Source of the DNA: Oceanidesulfovibrio indonesiensis
GTDB taxonomy: Bacteria > Desulfobacterota > Desulfovibrionia > Desulfovibrionales > Desulfovibrionaceae
Direction: 5' to 3'
Length of the DNA stretch: 64,000 nucleotides
Assembly: GCF_007625075.1 (NCBI RefSeq)
Contig: NZ_QMIE01000002.1
Span: forward strand, 249,873 to 313,872
Below are positions 34,880 through 43,594 of this stretch, one piece after another. Position 1 is the first letter of the stretch; each line of letters starts with the position of its first letter. A model generated the notes under the pieces. The model saw only the letters and a list, made by a program, of their open reading frames with translations, was not told where the DNA came from and made no database searches. The position numbers were made by a program, and so were the translations under genes.

Positions 34880-35539
34880 TCAGCTGTGATCCGTTTGAGA
34901 ATCCAGGGGGAGGCCCATCAGAAGGATGAGGGCGTTGGCGGCCTGGCGCACGGCGTTGTCGAAGAACTCCCGGGACGCCATCTCAGGGCCGAACATGACT
35001 TCCATGGGCGCCTGGGTGAGCATGTAGAAAATCACCTGCGCATGCAGCATGTTGGCCCACGCAAGCATGGTCGCCTCGGAGAGGTCCGGGCGGATGCGGC
35101 GCATGAACTCCATGTCGCCGGTGAGGTTGGGCTTGAAAACTTCCCGGGCGAGGATGGATTGAGCCGAAGAGGGGGAGCATAGCTCTCGCAGGGCGATGCG
35201 CCTTTTCCAGTCCGTGGAGGCGGTGCAGAAGAAATCCGCAAACATTTGCCTGGTTGTGATGCGGATGATCTCTGCCTGGCCCTGCGGCGAGCCCATGAGC
35301 TCGGGATGCATTTCCGCCACATCGTTGAGGTTGTGGCGCCGGTCGTTCACCGTGGCATGCTGGAACGCCGCCACGTAGAGTAGCTCCTTGCTGCCGAAAT
35401 GATAGTGGATGCCGCCAAGGTTCACCTGGGCGGCGTCGGCGATCATGCGGGTGCTCACGGCGTCGAAGCCGTGCTCGGCAAAGAGCTGGCAGGCTGCTTC
35501 GAGCAAGGCCTGGCGCGTGTTCTTTTGATTGGTCGTCAT
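34880..35539 (-). CDS. TetR-family repressor of the RND efflux operon
   Basis: The 219-residue protein has an N-terminal TetR helix-turn-helix (about residues 6-55, with EHGFDAVSTRMIADAAQVNLGGIHYHFGSKE split across helices 1-4). The C-terminal ligand domain resembles the CecR/DUF1956 group (FFDNAVRQAANALILL). It is read first in a leftward unit with the adaptor and pump genes and two palindromes lie just upstream, so it is very likely their autoregulated repressor. A TTG at 35551 is in frame upstream of the ATG. Confidence 0.88.
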   Translation of the reverse strand: MTTNQKNTRQALLEAACQLFAEHGFDAVSTRMIADAAQVNLGGIHYHFGSKELLYVAAFQHATVNDRRHNLNDVAEMHPELMGSPQGQAEIIRITTRQMFADFFCTASTDWKRRIALRELCSPSSAQSILAREVFKPNLTGDMEFMRRIRPDLSEATMLAWANMLHAQVIFYMLTQAPMEVMFGPEMASREFFDNAVRQAANALILLMGLPLDSQTDHS

Positions 35540-35574
35540 CGTTGCTCGCAATGCTTCTTGAAGGATATGATGAT

Positions 35575-35620
35575 TCAGTCACTCGACTGAAAACGATCTA
35601 ATTCAGTCGCGCGACTTAGT
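35575..35620. promoter_or_regulatory. Two operator-like palindromes upstream of the tetR-efflux operon
   Basis: TTCAGTC-ACTC-GACTGAA at 35575-35592 is a perfect inverted repeat with 7-bp arms and a 4-bp spacer. A second copy, TTCAGTC-GCGC-GACTTAG at 35603-35620, has the same arm length and spacer with two mismatches. The copies are 28 bp apart and begin 36 bp before the tetR start codon, the usual position for TetR autoregulation. Confidence 0.8.
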
Positions 35621-35885
35621 CAAGAGAAAATGAATTTATGATCACATTTTTTGCGAGCGGGTGATGGTCGAAACAGGCGCAAGCGGTCGCCGTTGCGCCG
35701 ATCGGCCGCGGCCAGGGCGAATGGGCAGCTGAAAAGGGGAGGGGCTCTCTGCGCGCGGGATGAGGCCTTTGTCCTGCAGGCAGCCCGCGGGGCATAGCCG
35801 GTGGCATGACGAAAGCAAGGCGGCCGGGGGCGCAACTCAAGGCGCATCCCGGCCGAAAAAGCGGATGGAGCGGAGCACAAGGCGC
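35621..35885. other. Intergenic region with no recognised feature
   Basis: This stretch lies between the efflux operon promoter and the duplicated 3' end of the CBS gene. I see no credible ORF or hairpin. It probably holds the -35/-10 region of the tetR promoter at its left end. Confidence 0.4.
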
Positions 35886-36125
35886 GAAACCGAGCCGTTG
35901 CTCCGGCCGGCGGATCAGATGAGGCTGTTTTCCAGGACCAGGTTGTACAGGGTGATCATGCCGATGATCTCACCGTGGTGCTCCACCGGCGCGCGCCGGA
36001 AACCGAGCCGTTGCTCCGGCCGGCGGATCAGATGAGGCTGTTTTCCAGGACCAGGTTGTACAGGGTGATCATGCCGATGATCTCACCGTGGTGCTCCACC
36101 GGCGCGCGCCGGAAACCGAGCCGTT
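35886..36125. repeat. 113-bp tandem duplication over the 3' end of the CBS-domain gene
   Basis: The segment 35886-35998 is repeated at 35999-36111 without visible differences, and the first 14 bp (GAAACCGAGCCGTT) occur a third time at 36112-36125. The unit covers the last 84 bp of the CBS gene including its stop codon, plus 29 bp downstream. The gene, read leftward, ends in the right-hand copy, so the left-hand copy is a silent remnant. The 14-bp repeats at both ends suggest the duplication arose by slippage or unequal exchange between them. Confidence 0.95.
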
Positions 36126-36423
36126 CGATGAGCCTGATGGCGTAGCGGATATCCATGTCCGCCGGAACCGTCAGTATCGGCTTGGTCATGATCTCGTACA
36201 CGAACACATCCGTGGATTTGCGGCCCGGCACGATGACGTTCTTGACCATGTCCATGATGGTCACGATGCCCCAGGCGTCGTGCTCGTTCCGCTTGGCAAC
36301 GAGCAATTCGGACACGCCGTGGTCGCGCATCATCTGCGCGGCGTCCTTTGCGGAGGCCATGCCGTCGATGCTCAGCACTTCCCTGGTCATGACGTCGCGA
36401 ACTTTCACGATCTGCGCGGACAT
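36028..36423 (-). CDS. Two-CBS-domain protein
   Basis: The 131-residue protein is a bare Bateman module. The first CBS domain spans about residues 6-62 (VRDVMTREVLSIDGMASAKDAAQMM) and the second about 72-128 (VYEIMTKPILTVPADMDIRYAIRLI). CBS pairs bind adenine nucleotides and modulate partner proteins. It follows the P-II-like gene by 41 bp and the DUF1538 genes, so it probably helps gate that predicted transporter. ATG 36423 is preceded by GGGAGAACAGGAA. The last 84 bp of the gene lie inside a 113-bp tandem duplication that leaves the protein itself unchanged. Confidence 0.9.
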   Translation of the reverse strand: MSAQIVKVRDVMTREVLSIDGMASAKDAAQMMRDHGVSELLVAKRNEHDAWGIVTIMDMVKNVIVPGRKSTDVFVYEIMTKPILTVPADMDIRYAIRLIERLGFRRAPVEHHGEIIGMITLYNLVLENSLI

Positions 36424-36464
36424 TTCCTGTTCTCCCGATTTGAAGAGGCTGCGGTTACCCGAAA

Positions 36465-36812
36465 TTAAAGATACTTGTCTCTGACCACTTCCTTGAACTT
36501 CTCGATCTGGCTCTCCAGGCCGACGACATGCTCCACCGGAAGCACGAACGCGATGCCGGTGCCGGGCTTGTGAAACTCCCCGGCAACTTCGATGGCCTTG
36601 AGCACCTCGGAGACGAGGTGCTCCTCCAGAAGGAACATGATGATGTCGGTCTGGTCCTCCAGGGTCAGGCCGAAGAAGGTCTTGGCCTCGCGCATGCCCG
36701 TGCCGCGCGCGGAGATGATGGAAGCCCCGGTGGCGCCGGCCGCCTTGGCCGCATCCACCACGTCGTCGGTTTTGTGCGTCTTGACCGGTGCGAGAATCAT
36801 CTTGAATATCAT
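36465..36812 (-). CDS. P-II-like signalling protein
   Basis: The 115-residue protein has the ferredoxin-like fold of the P-II superfamily: MIFKMILAPVKTHKTDDVVDAAKAAG at the start with the usual beta-alpha pattern, then GATGASIISARGTG and a late GTGIAFVLPVEHVVGL strand. The T-loop is short and lacks the uridylylated Tyr of GlnB, so it is a divergent P-II-like regulator rather than a nitrogen-control protein. Its start overlaps the end of a DUF1538 gene by 4 bp. Such proteins bind nucleotides and regulate adjacent transporters; that role is inferred here. Confidence 0.82.
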   Translation of the reverse strand: MIFKMILAPVKTHKTDDVVDAAKAAGATGASIISARGTGMREAKTFFGLTLEDQTDIIMFLLEEHLVSEVLKAIEVAGEFHKPGTGIAFVLPVEHVVGLESQIEKFKEVVRDKYL

Positions 36813-37600
36813 TGGACCCCTTCCTTTGTGCGCTGCCTGGCGCGGCGGTTGGCAAGCCAATCGGTGTACTGGGCGTACCCCATCACCGTGATGATCGGGA
36901 ACAGATTTGCGAACGCGATGAGGCCGAAACCGTCAAGGGCCGGGTTCCTGCCCGGCACGGACTCGGAAAGACCCAGTCCGAGGGCCGCCACGAGCGGAAC
37001 CGTGACGGTGGATGTCGTTACGCCGCCCGAGTCGTATGCCAGAGCCACGATCTTTTTGGGCGCAAAAAAGGTTTGAACGATGACGATAATATAACCAACC
37101 ATTATGTACATATACAGCGGGGTGCCGGTAACTATGCGGAAGGAGCCGAGCGCTATGCCTACGGCAACGCCGATGGCCACCGTGATGCGCAGACCCCATT
37201 GCGTGATTACGCCGCCCGAGACCTCGCTCGCCTTGAGCGCCACAGCCAGAAGCGAAGGTTCGGCAATGGTCGTGGAAAAGCCGATCATCGCGGCGAACAC
37301 GTACACCCAGGCATAGGCGGACCAGTGGATCTGCCCCGGGACGTTCTCCCCGGAGAAAAAGGACGGGTCGGAAAGCTGCATGGCCATGGCCTTGCCCACA
37401 GGGAACAGTGCCTTTTCCAGCCCGATGAGAAAGAGCGCCAGGCCGATGACCACGTACACGCCGCCCACGATGAGGCTGCGCAGATGAGGAATAGGCTGCC
37501 GCAGCACGAACAGCTGGAAGAACAGGATGAGCGACAGGATGGGCAGAACGTCCCGGAAGGTCGCCAGCAGTGTGATTCCGAAGTCCTGTATAAAGTCCAT
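36809..37600 (-). CDS. DUF1538 membrane protein (second of two paralogues)
   Basis: The 263-residue protein has about seven membrane helices and looks like a DUF1538 predicted transporter. Conserved segments are DVLPILSLILFFQLFVLRQP near residue 17, FLIGLEKALFPVG near 57, STTIAEPSLLAVALKA near 108 and ALAYDSGGVTTSTVTVPLVA near 190. The same motifs appear in the neighbouring 37615-38382 product, so the two are paralogues and may form a heterodimer. The GGVTTSTVT and TIAEP segments are the likeliest substrate or ion path. Substrate is not known. Confidence 0.8.
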   Translation of the reverse strand: MDFIQDFGITLLATFRDVLPILSLILFFQLFVLRQPIPHLRSLIVGGVYVVIGLALFLIGLEKALFPVGKAMAMQLSDPSFFSGENVPGQIHWSAYAWVYVFAAMIGFSTTIAEPSLLAVALKASEVSGGVITQWGLRITVAIGVAVGIALGSFRIVTGTPLYMYIMVGYIIVIVQTFFAPKKIVALAYDSGGVTTSTVTVPLVAALGLGLSESVPGRNPALDGFGLIAFANLFPIITVMGYAQYTDWLANRRARQRTKEGVQ

Positions 37601-37614
37601 GCGCGCTCCGGATA

Positions 37615-38382
37615 TCAGCTGAATACGACCAGCCCGTATCCCATGACGAAGATCATGGGCAGCAACGTGGCCAAGGCGATGAGTCCGAACCCGTCAAGCA
37701 GGGGGCTGCGTCCGCGTATGATGGACGCGAGGCCCACACCCAGGGCCGCCACCAGCGGCACCGTGACCGTGGACGTGGTCACGCCGCCTGCGTCATAGGC
37801 CACGCCGATGATCTCCTTGGGCGCGATCACGGTCATGAGCATGACCACCACATAGCCGCCGATGATCATGTAATGCACGGGCCATCCTTTAATGATGCGA
37901 ATCACGCCGAGCAGAATGGCGATTCCCACAGAAATGGCAACGGACAACCGCAGGCCCATGGCGTAATTGCTTTGGGCTTTGGTTCCGGCGTGAATGAGCC
38001 CTTCCTGGGCAGCGACCTTGGCGGCTTCGGACGTCACAGCTATCAACGCAGGCTCGGCAATGGTGGTGGCAAAACCCAGCAGGAAGGCGAAGAGCAGTAT
38101 CCAGAAGGCGCTTCCCTTGCGCGCCAGGGCCCGTGCCATTTGCTCGCCGATGGGAAACAATCCCATCTCCAGTCCCTGGACAAAGAGCATCAGCCCGAGA
38201 ACGACGAAGACGCCGCCCACGACGACGTCGGCCAGATCGGGCAGCGGCTTCTGGATGACCACAGCCTGAAAGAACGCGATGACCAGGATGATGGGCAGCA
38301 GGTCCCGAAACGCTTCAAAAAGCTTTCTGCGGACCGCTTTCACCACCGGGTGTGCGAGAATCTGTGTCGCAGGTTTGGCCAT
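37615..38382 (-). CDS. DUF1538 membrane protein (first of two paralogues)
   Basis: The 255-residue protein mirrors its neighbour: DLLPIILVIAFFQAVVIQKP near residue 27, FVQGLEMGLFPIGEQMA near 67, GFATTIAEPALIAVTSEA near 113 and AYDAGGVTTSTVTVPLVA near 200, within about seven membrane helices. It is the first gene of a leftward four-gene unit with the second DUF1538 protein (14 bp gap), the P-II-like protein and the CBS protein. Two small regulatory modules next to two channel-like proteins suggest a transporter gated by nucleotide levels. Confidence 0.8.
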   Translation of the reverse strand: MAKPATQILAHPVVKAVRRKLFEAFRDLLPIILVIAFFQAVVIQKPLPDLADVVVGGVFVVLGLMLFVQGLEMGLFPIGEQMARALARKGSAFWILLFAFLLGFATTIAEPALIAVTSEAAKVAAQEGLIHAGTKAQSNYAMGLRLSVAISVGIAILLGVIRIIKGWPVHYMIIGGYVVVMLMTVIAPKEIIGVAYDAGGVTTSTVTVPLVAALGVGLASIIRGRSPLLDGFGLIALATLLPMIFVMGYGLVVFS

Positions 38383-38687
38383 GGGCGTTGCGTGGTGGAG
38401 AGGGTGGACAATGTCGCCGCCACTGCCGGCTCGATGCAGGGAGGCGCGAAACCGGCCCAGGATGAAAACGCGGCCGGGCGCGGCTGCATCATGCGGTGGA
38501 CGACAGAAAATCTACCTATCACCCGTTCCCGGCAAGCTCAAGCACAGTGCCGCCGGAGTAGGGCGGATTGTCCGGGGGCGCCGACGCAGAAAAGGAAAGG
38601 GCCGCACCAAGTGGCGCAGCCCTTTCCAGTAGCTCGTGTCGCCGCAGCGGCCCATTGCGCGCCCGGCGACGGGGACCAGTGAATTCC
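38383..38687. other. Intergenic region holding the chemoreceptor terminator
   Basis: This 305-bp region contains the leftward terminator at 38594-38627 after the chemoreceptor gene and should also hold the promoter for the DUF1538 unit. I see no other structure. Confidence 0.4.
38594..38627 (-). terminator. Terminator of the chemoreceptor gene
   Basis: Read leftward, GGAAAGGGC formed by 38619-38627 pairs with its complement at 38594-38602, followed by TTTTC on the minus strand. It lies about 60 bp past the stop codon at 38688. Confidence 0.8.
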
Positions 38688-40868
38688 TTATGACAGGTTC
38701 TGATCCTCAACATTGAGTTGCCGGATGAGGTTCCGCAGTTCGTCGGCCATGGTGGAGAGCTCCTGGACGGCCTGGGCGGACTGGACCATGCCCTCGGCGG
38801 TCTCGGCCACGATCCTGTTGATCTCCTCCACGGACTGGTTGATCTGCTCCGAAGCGGCGGATTGTTCCTCGGCAGCCGTGGCTATGCCGGTGACCTGCGT
38901 GGCGCTTTCCTCCACGAGGCCGACGATTTCGCGGAGCGCCGCGCCGGACTCGTTGGCCTTCTCGGTGGCGTCGGAAACAGCCCCCACCGCCTGGTCCACA
39001 CTTTCCATGTTCATGCGCGCTGCGTCCTGCACCCGGCCGATGTTGTCGCCCACTTCCTTGGTGGCGGACATGGTCTTCTCGGCCAGCTTGCGCACTTCGT
39101 CGGCCACCACGGCGAATCCGCGCCCCGCTTCGCCGGCTCGCGCAGCCTCGATTGCGGCGTTGAGCGCCAACAGGTTGGTCTGGTCGGCAATGTCGGAGAT
39201 GACGTTCATCACCTGGTTGATGGATTCGGCCTCGGAGCCAAGGGTCTGGGTGTTGTCCTTGAGCCGCTCGGCCAGCTGGTTGACGCGGTTGATGGCCTGG
39301 ACAACCTCGTTGACAACGGCGGCTCCGGAAGCGGCTTTCTCCTTTGCCCTGTCGGAGTTGGCCGAGGCGTTGCTCGCGTTGCTCGCCACCTCCATGACCG
39401 TGGAGTTCATCTGCTCCATGGCCGTGGCGGTCTCGCCCACGCGGTCTCTTTGCATTTCGGCGCCGCGGGAGACCTGCTCCACCTGGGCGGCCAGCTGGTC
39501 CGTGGAGGAGGAGACGCGTTCGGCGATGACGTTGGCCTGGTCGGCGATTTCCTTCATCGTCTCCAGGAGGTTGCGGACCTTCTGCTGCTGCGCTTCAGCC
39601 TCGGTGAGAGCGGATTGCGCCTTGTCCGCCTGCTGGGACGCTTCGACGCTTTTCTGTTCGGCTTCGCCCATTTTGGCCTTGAGGTTTCCGACCATGCTGA
39701 AGATGGAATCGCGCAGGTCGGCCAACTCCGGCTTGAACCTGCCTTCGGGCGTCGCGTCGAGGTCGCCTTCGGCCACCTTGTGGGCAAAGGTTTGCAGCGC
39801 GGTGAAGGGCCGCAGCAGCTCGCGGTTGATGAACACAATGGCGGCCAGGATGATGACGACGAAAATGACCGCGCCGACGATGATCATGTCGCGGCGCAGC
39901 TGATCCACGGCCGCGAACGCCTCGTCCCGATCCACATTGGCAATGAGCGCCCAGGTGGTGTCGCCTATGCTGACGGGAGAGTATGCGGCCAGTACCTGAT
40001 TGCCTTCGAAATCCGTTATGATCTCGGCGCCGGTCTCGCCCTCAAGCGCTTTGCGCACGGCGTCGGATTCGACCCTGTTCTTCTCCGGATTCGCAAAGGA
40101 TGCCGCCACGGTCTGCTCCGGGTAGAGGGCGGAGTCCGAACGCATGAGGTTGTCCTGCCCCACCAGGTACGCTTCTCCGGTCCGGCCCATGCCGGCTCGG
40201 CTCTGCATGAAATTGTTGAGGCGGGTCAGCGAGATTTGCAGGGCTGCCACGCAGACGAGCTCGCCCTTGTGGTAAACGGGTTGGGCAATGAACGCGGCCG
40301 GGATGCCGTTGGACGGTGCGTAGGGCTCGAAATCCACGAAGACCTGGCCGGACCCGGATCGCAGCGCCTGTTTCCATGCCTTGGCCAGCGAGCTGTTCCT
40401 GAGCCAGCCGGAGGCGAGGTTCTGCCCGAGGTCGGATTCCCGGGTGACGGTGAAGAGGACCCGGCCCTCGGGATCCATGATGAAGGCGTCGTAAAAGCCG
40501 AGGGTTTCCACATAGCGTTCGAAGTGCTTGAAATAGTTGTCATGGAGCGAATTGTACCATGTGGATTCGAGGTCCACCTGGTCCCCCTTGGTTCCCCCGG
40601 AGGCCAAGTATTCCGAAATGGCCTCGAAAGCTTCGAGGACATACTCGTCGCTCGCGAGCATATCCAGATTCGAGAACCAGACTTCGATGCGGTCTTCGAT
40701 GCCGTGGTCCTTGATGTCCCGCACGGCTGTCAGCTGGTCGAAGGCTTTTCGGGAGAGATTGTCCGAGGCGACCTGGTACGAATACACGCCGATCACGAGG
40801 AACGGCACGATGCCGATGAGCAGGCAGAATCCGATCATCGATTTTTTGAGATTCAACGAAAACTTCAC
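38688..40868 (-). CDS. Methyl-accepting chemotaxis protein with double-Cache sensor
   Basis: The 726-residue protein has a membrane helix at about residues 11-31, a periplasmic dCache-type domain to about 325 and a second helix at about 333-355. A HAMP domain with coiled linker (heptads near 430-470) and a signalling domain follow, with the hairpin tip [20 protein letters not shown] near 605. It senses a periplasmic small molecule and controls CheA; amino acids and amines are common dCache ligands. No che gene is near, so it is a stand-alone receptor gene with its own terminator. There is no C-terminal CheR-tethering pentapeptide. Confidence 0.93.
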   Translation of the reverse strand: MKFSLNLKKSMIGFCLLIGIVPFLVIGVYSYQVASDNLSRKAFDQLTAVRDIKDHGIEDRIEVWFSNLDMLASDEYVLEAFEAISEYLASGGTKGDQVDLESTWYNSLHDNYFKHFERYVETLGFYDAFIMDPEGRVLFTVTRESDLGQNLASGWLRNSSLAKAWKQALRSGSGQVFVDFEPYAPSNGIPAAFIAQPVYHKGELVCVAALQISLTRLNNFMQSRAGMGRTGEAYLVGQDNLMRSDSALYPEQTVAASFANPEKNRVESDAVRKALEGETGAEIITDFEGNQVLAAYSPVSIGDTTWALIANVDRDEAFAAVDQLRRDMIIVGAVIFVVIILAAIVFINRELLRPFTALQTFAHKVAEGDLDATPEGRFKPELADLRDSIFSMVGNLKAKMGEAEQKSVEASQQADKAQSALTEAEAQQQKVRNLLETMKEIADQANVIAERVSSSTDQLAAQVEQVSRGAEMQRDRVGETATAMEQMNSTVMEVASNASNASANSDRAKEKAASGAAVVNEVVQAINRVNQLAERLKDNTQTLGSEAESINQVMNVISDIADQTNLLALNAAIEAARAGEAGRGFAVVADEVRKLAEKTMSATKEVGDNIGRVQDAARMNMESVDQAVGAVSDATEKANESGAALREIVGLVEESATQVTGIATAAEEQSAASEQINQSVEEINRIVAETAEGMVQSAQAVQELSTMADELRNLIRQLNVEDQNLS

Positions 40869-41262
40869 GAGAGACTCCCCTGGGCTTCGGAATGTGTTGT
40901 ATCAGACTGATATAGTGTAGTTTACAACGTCTGAAATTTAAGTGTGCGTATTCGCACAGCATGTGACCTTTTCAATCTGCCCCCCAAACCATCCAATCTA
41001 CTTGTCCATGGATTGTTTTGCAAGTTGTCCGAAGGGCAACCATTGGCCTTCAGCTTGCAACGTGGGACGAAAGTTTACCGTATGGGGTTGAAAAATATGG
41101 TAAGGTTTTACAACAGCTATCTTTGTCCGCTTGGCAGAAACGGCAGGCAGAAGCGGACGTTTGCCCCGCTTCTGACCGTCAGGACAGAGGACATGAAATG
41201 CACAGGTGCGCGAACGCTGCTGGACAGAGGCTTTGGAGCGGTCGGTGCGGCCGCCCCGGCCT
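40869..41262. other. Intergenic region with no gene recognised
   Basis: This 394-bp region should hold the promoter of the chemoreceptor gene at its left end, near the AT-rich segment 40895-40940. No ORF has a Shine-Dalgarno match and I see no clear hairpin next to the stop of the hypothetical gene at 41263. Confidence 0.4.
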
Positions 41263-41964
41263 TCAGTTGTGTCGCAGGGTGGAAACGAGCGCCGAGCCGG
41301 CGGACGCGTCCTGCCGTACCTCTGTCTTGAGTTCGTCGAGGTAGGTGTCCGTGAAGTTTTTGATGAGGAAGCCGAGGCCATGAAGGATGGCCAGGGAGCC
41401 GCGCACGCTGTCCGCGCGTATGGTGTCGTCCATGGAGTCGATTATGGAGTTGATGCGGAACATGAACTCGTGGGCGAACTTTTTGATCTCCACCTCGAGC
41501 ATGCCGCAGTCGAAATAGACATTCTGCACGCAGAACTGCCAGAGCTTGGCGGAGATGATGGCGTAGATGAAGCTCTTGGGTTCCAGCAACGCCCGGTGGT
41601 ACTGGAATATGCGGTTGAATGGCTTGAAGTACTGGCACTGCGAGGTGAAGATGGCATAGAGACCGAGCAAGGCGCAGGCGTTTTGCGCTTTGGTGGTCGT
41701 TTCGATGCGGAACCCGTCGCGGATGCAGACGAGGTCGACGTCGCGGTCGGAATAGATGGTGTCGAACCAGCGCGCGATGGGCAGGAGCTGGAAATAGAGA
41801 TGGCAGTCGTCCAGACTGCGGTCGCAGCGGCCGCAGGAGAAGTATGTCTGTGGCCTGCCGTTGAACAACGACACATTGGTGCCAATGGAGACGGGCGACG
41901 CGGCGTTTATGGCGTACACCAATCCGTCCCCGCCGCCGCACGATACGCGGAACTCGACGAACAT
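41263..41964 (-). CDS. Uncharacterised 233-residue protein
   Basis: I do not recognise this protein. It has no signal peptide and no long membrane segment. It has nine cysteines, including a CGRCDRSLDDC cluster near residue 44 that could bind a metal. The C-terminal half looks helical (EIKKFAHEFMFRINSIIDSM and LAILHGLGFLIKNF). The N-terminal part looks beta-rich. ATG 41964 follows a GGGGGG run. The gene stands alone between intergenic regions of nearly 400 bp on both sides. A sensory or regulatory role is possible but not shown. Confidence 0.65.
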   Translation of the reverse strand: MFVEFRVSCGGGDGLVYAINAASPVSIGTNVSLFNGRPQTYFSCGRCDRSLDDCHLYFQLLPIARWFDTIYSDRDVDLVCIRDGFRIETTTKAQNACALLGLYAIFTSQCQYFKPFNRIFQYHRALLEPKSFIYAIISAKLWQFCVQNVYFDCGMLEVEIKKFAHEFMFRINSIIDSMDDTIRADSVRGSLAILHGLGFLIKNFTDTYLDELKTEVRQDASAGSALVSTLRHN

Positions 41965-42333
41965 GGTTTGCCCCCCAGCAAAAGTTCGTTACGACTCAAG
42001 CACAGTACGTTATTTCGCGCATGTGTGCAGTAATTTCATCGAGTTTACTATCAATCAACAGACAAGAGCAGTCGACAAACTTCCTGTGCGGCCTGCTGCA
42101 TGGTATGCTGCATGCGCAGAATGAAAGCGGGTGTGCTGGCCGTCAAGGATGGAGCAGAATGACAACAGTTGCGCTGAGGATCAGAAGTGGTGGCCAATTT
42201 GATTCCGAGGAAAATTCTCCGGCAGGATGCGCCGGGGTGGCCTTGCCGTCCAGGGTGCGATACCTGAGGGGCTGGCAATGAGCGCGGGATCATGTCGATC
42301 CCCACGCGACAAAAGACAAAGGGGAGACGCTGC
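41965..42333. other. Intergenic region with no recognised feature
   Basis: This 369-bp region lies between divergent genes of unknown function. I find no credible ORF, hairpin or repeat. Promoters for both flanking genes are expected here. Confidence 0.35.
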
Positions 42334-42801
42334 GTGGCAGATGGTATGCACGATTCCGGGCAGGCAGGAGCGGGACTGACATCCGAAGAGCAGGAAATCG
42401 TCAACCGGGAGTGTGTCCGGCAGACGTCTCGTTCGCGGCGGGGGCTCATCCTGGCCTCGCTGGGTGCTGCGCTGCTGGGCGGAGGACTGGTGGAGGCTAC
42501 GGTGCTTCAGTGCACCACCCTGAGCATCACCATCGTGCTCGGGATGATGGCCGCGGGTATGGGGCTGTTGCTCGGCGGCGGGTTGCTGACGGGGCTGGCG
42601 CTTTTCGCCTCGCGCAGGCTGGGGAACAGCCCGGCGGCCCAGGAAGCGCGGCGCAAGGTGACCCGAGCCTACGTGGTGATCATATTGCTGGTGGCGGGCG
42701 TGCTGGCGCTTGCATACTCCATAACGCTGACAACGGCGCCGGAGGGGCAGGCAGGAAGCGCCGCGAGCGGCATGGCGCAGGGAATGACGTCGGGACAATG
42801 A
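42334..42801 (+). CDS. Uncharacterised small membrane protein
   Basis: The 155-residue protein has three predicted membrane helices at about 38-55, 65-85 and 113-133. It is separated by short charged loops (SRRLGNSPAAQEARRKVTR) and has polar ends rich in Gly and Ala. It has no family I recognise. I chose GTG 42334 because AAAGGGGAG at 42318-42326 is ideally spaced before it; an ATG at 42292 and one at 42346 lack such a signal. It converges with the methyltransferase gene. Function is unknown. Confidence 0.65.
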   Translation: MADGMHDSGQAGAGLTSEEQEIVNRECVRQTSRSRRGLILASLGAALLGGGLVEATVLQCTTLSITIVLGMMAAGMGLLLGGGLLTGLALFASRRLGNSPAAQEARRKVTRAYVVIILLVAGVLALAYSITLTTAPEGQAGSAASGMAQGMTSGQ

Positions 42802-42874
42802 GCCCCGCACCTCCGCGCCTTCCGGACGATGATCGGCGAAAGGCGCGGCAGGAGCGGAAGGATGCCTCGATTCG

Positions 42875-43492
42875 CTACTTGGCCACGCGGTAGAGGCAGA
42901 CCTTGCAGGTCACGTTGTCGCCCTTGATGTAATCCGCTTCGCGAAGCTCTTCGAGCTCCCAGCAGCCTTCGCCTTCGAGCTTGAGCATGTGCTTTCTGTA
43001 GTCATGCTCCTCGTAGGCGCCTTCGCGCACGGTGAAACAGATGTAGCCGCCGTTCCTGGTCACGCGGATCAACTCGCCGAACGCGTCCGGCCCGACGTGG
43101 CCGTATGTGAAGGTGCCTACGCAGATGATCGCGTCATAGGTGTTGTCGGCGATGTCGAGCGGCTTTGTCAGGTCGGCCTGGAAGAGCTTCTTGTAGATGC
43201 CTTTCTGGGCGGCCTCATCGAGCATTTCCCTGGAGTAGTCCAGCGCGTCCTGGTTGGTGAAGCCGGCCTTGGCCAGCAGTTCGCCCACCAGGCCGGTGCC
43301 GCAGCCGGCGTCCAGGATGTAGGCGTTTTTGTCGTCCAAATAGTTCTGGAGGACGGCGGCGCTGGCAGCGGGCGCCACGTAACCTTCTTCGGCCAGATCG
43401 GAGTCGTACTTGCCGGCCCAGTCTTTGTACGCGTCCATGAGGACCTCGTGGTCCTCGGCATTGTACACTTTATTGAAGATTTCCTTATCCAT
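42875..43492 (-). CDS. Class I SAM-dependent methyltransferase
   Basis: The 205-residue protein has the Rossmann SAM-binding motifs: ILDAGCGTGLVGELLAKAG near residue 58, an acidic ALDYSREML near 83, ADLTKPL near 105 and YDAIICVGTFTYGHVGP near 118. It resembles the small methyltransferase-11 group related to WBSCR27. Its substrate is unknown. It lies about 100 bp downstream of proX but a terminator separates them, so it is transcribed at a lower level or from its own promoter. A link to betaine or methylamine chemistry is suggested only by position. Confidence 0.8.
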   Translation of the reverse strand: MDKEIFNKVYNAEDHEVLMDAYKDWAGKYDSDLAEEGYVAPAASAAVLQNYLDDKNAYILDAGCGTGLVGELLAKAGFTNQDALDYSREMLDEAAQKGIYKKLFQADLTKPLDIADNTYDAIICVGTFTYGHVGPDAFGELIRVTRNGGYICFTVREGAYEEHDYRKHMLKLEGEGCWELEELREADYIKGDNVTCKVCLYRVAK

Positions 43493-43524
43493 GGTGATCC
43501 TTCCTCCATATGTGTGAGGGTGGA

Positions 43525-43566
43525 TAAAAAAGCGGGGAGGATCGGGACGCGCCTGAGCCTCCCCGC
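43525..43566 (-). terminator. Terminator of the proVWX operon
   Basis: Read leftward, GCGGGGAGG formed by 43558-43566 pairs with 43532-43540, followed by TTTTTT on the minus strand (A-run 43525-43530). It stands between proX and the methyltransferase gene. Confidence 0.85.
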
Positions 43567-43594
43567 GTCGGGATCATTTGCAAGATCGTCCGGT

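Noticed and set aside
35760-36035. Rightward ORF of 91 codons across the duplicated segment
   Set aside because: It arises from the tandem copy of the antisense of the CBS gene and has no start signal.
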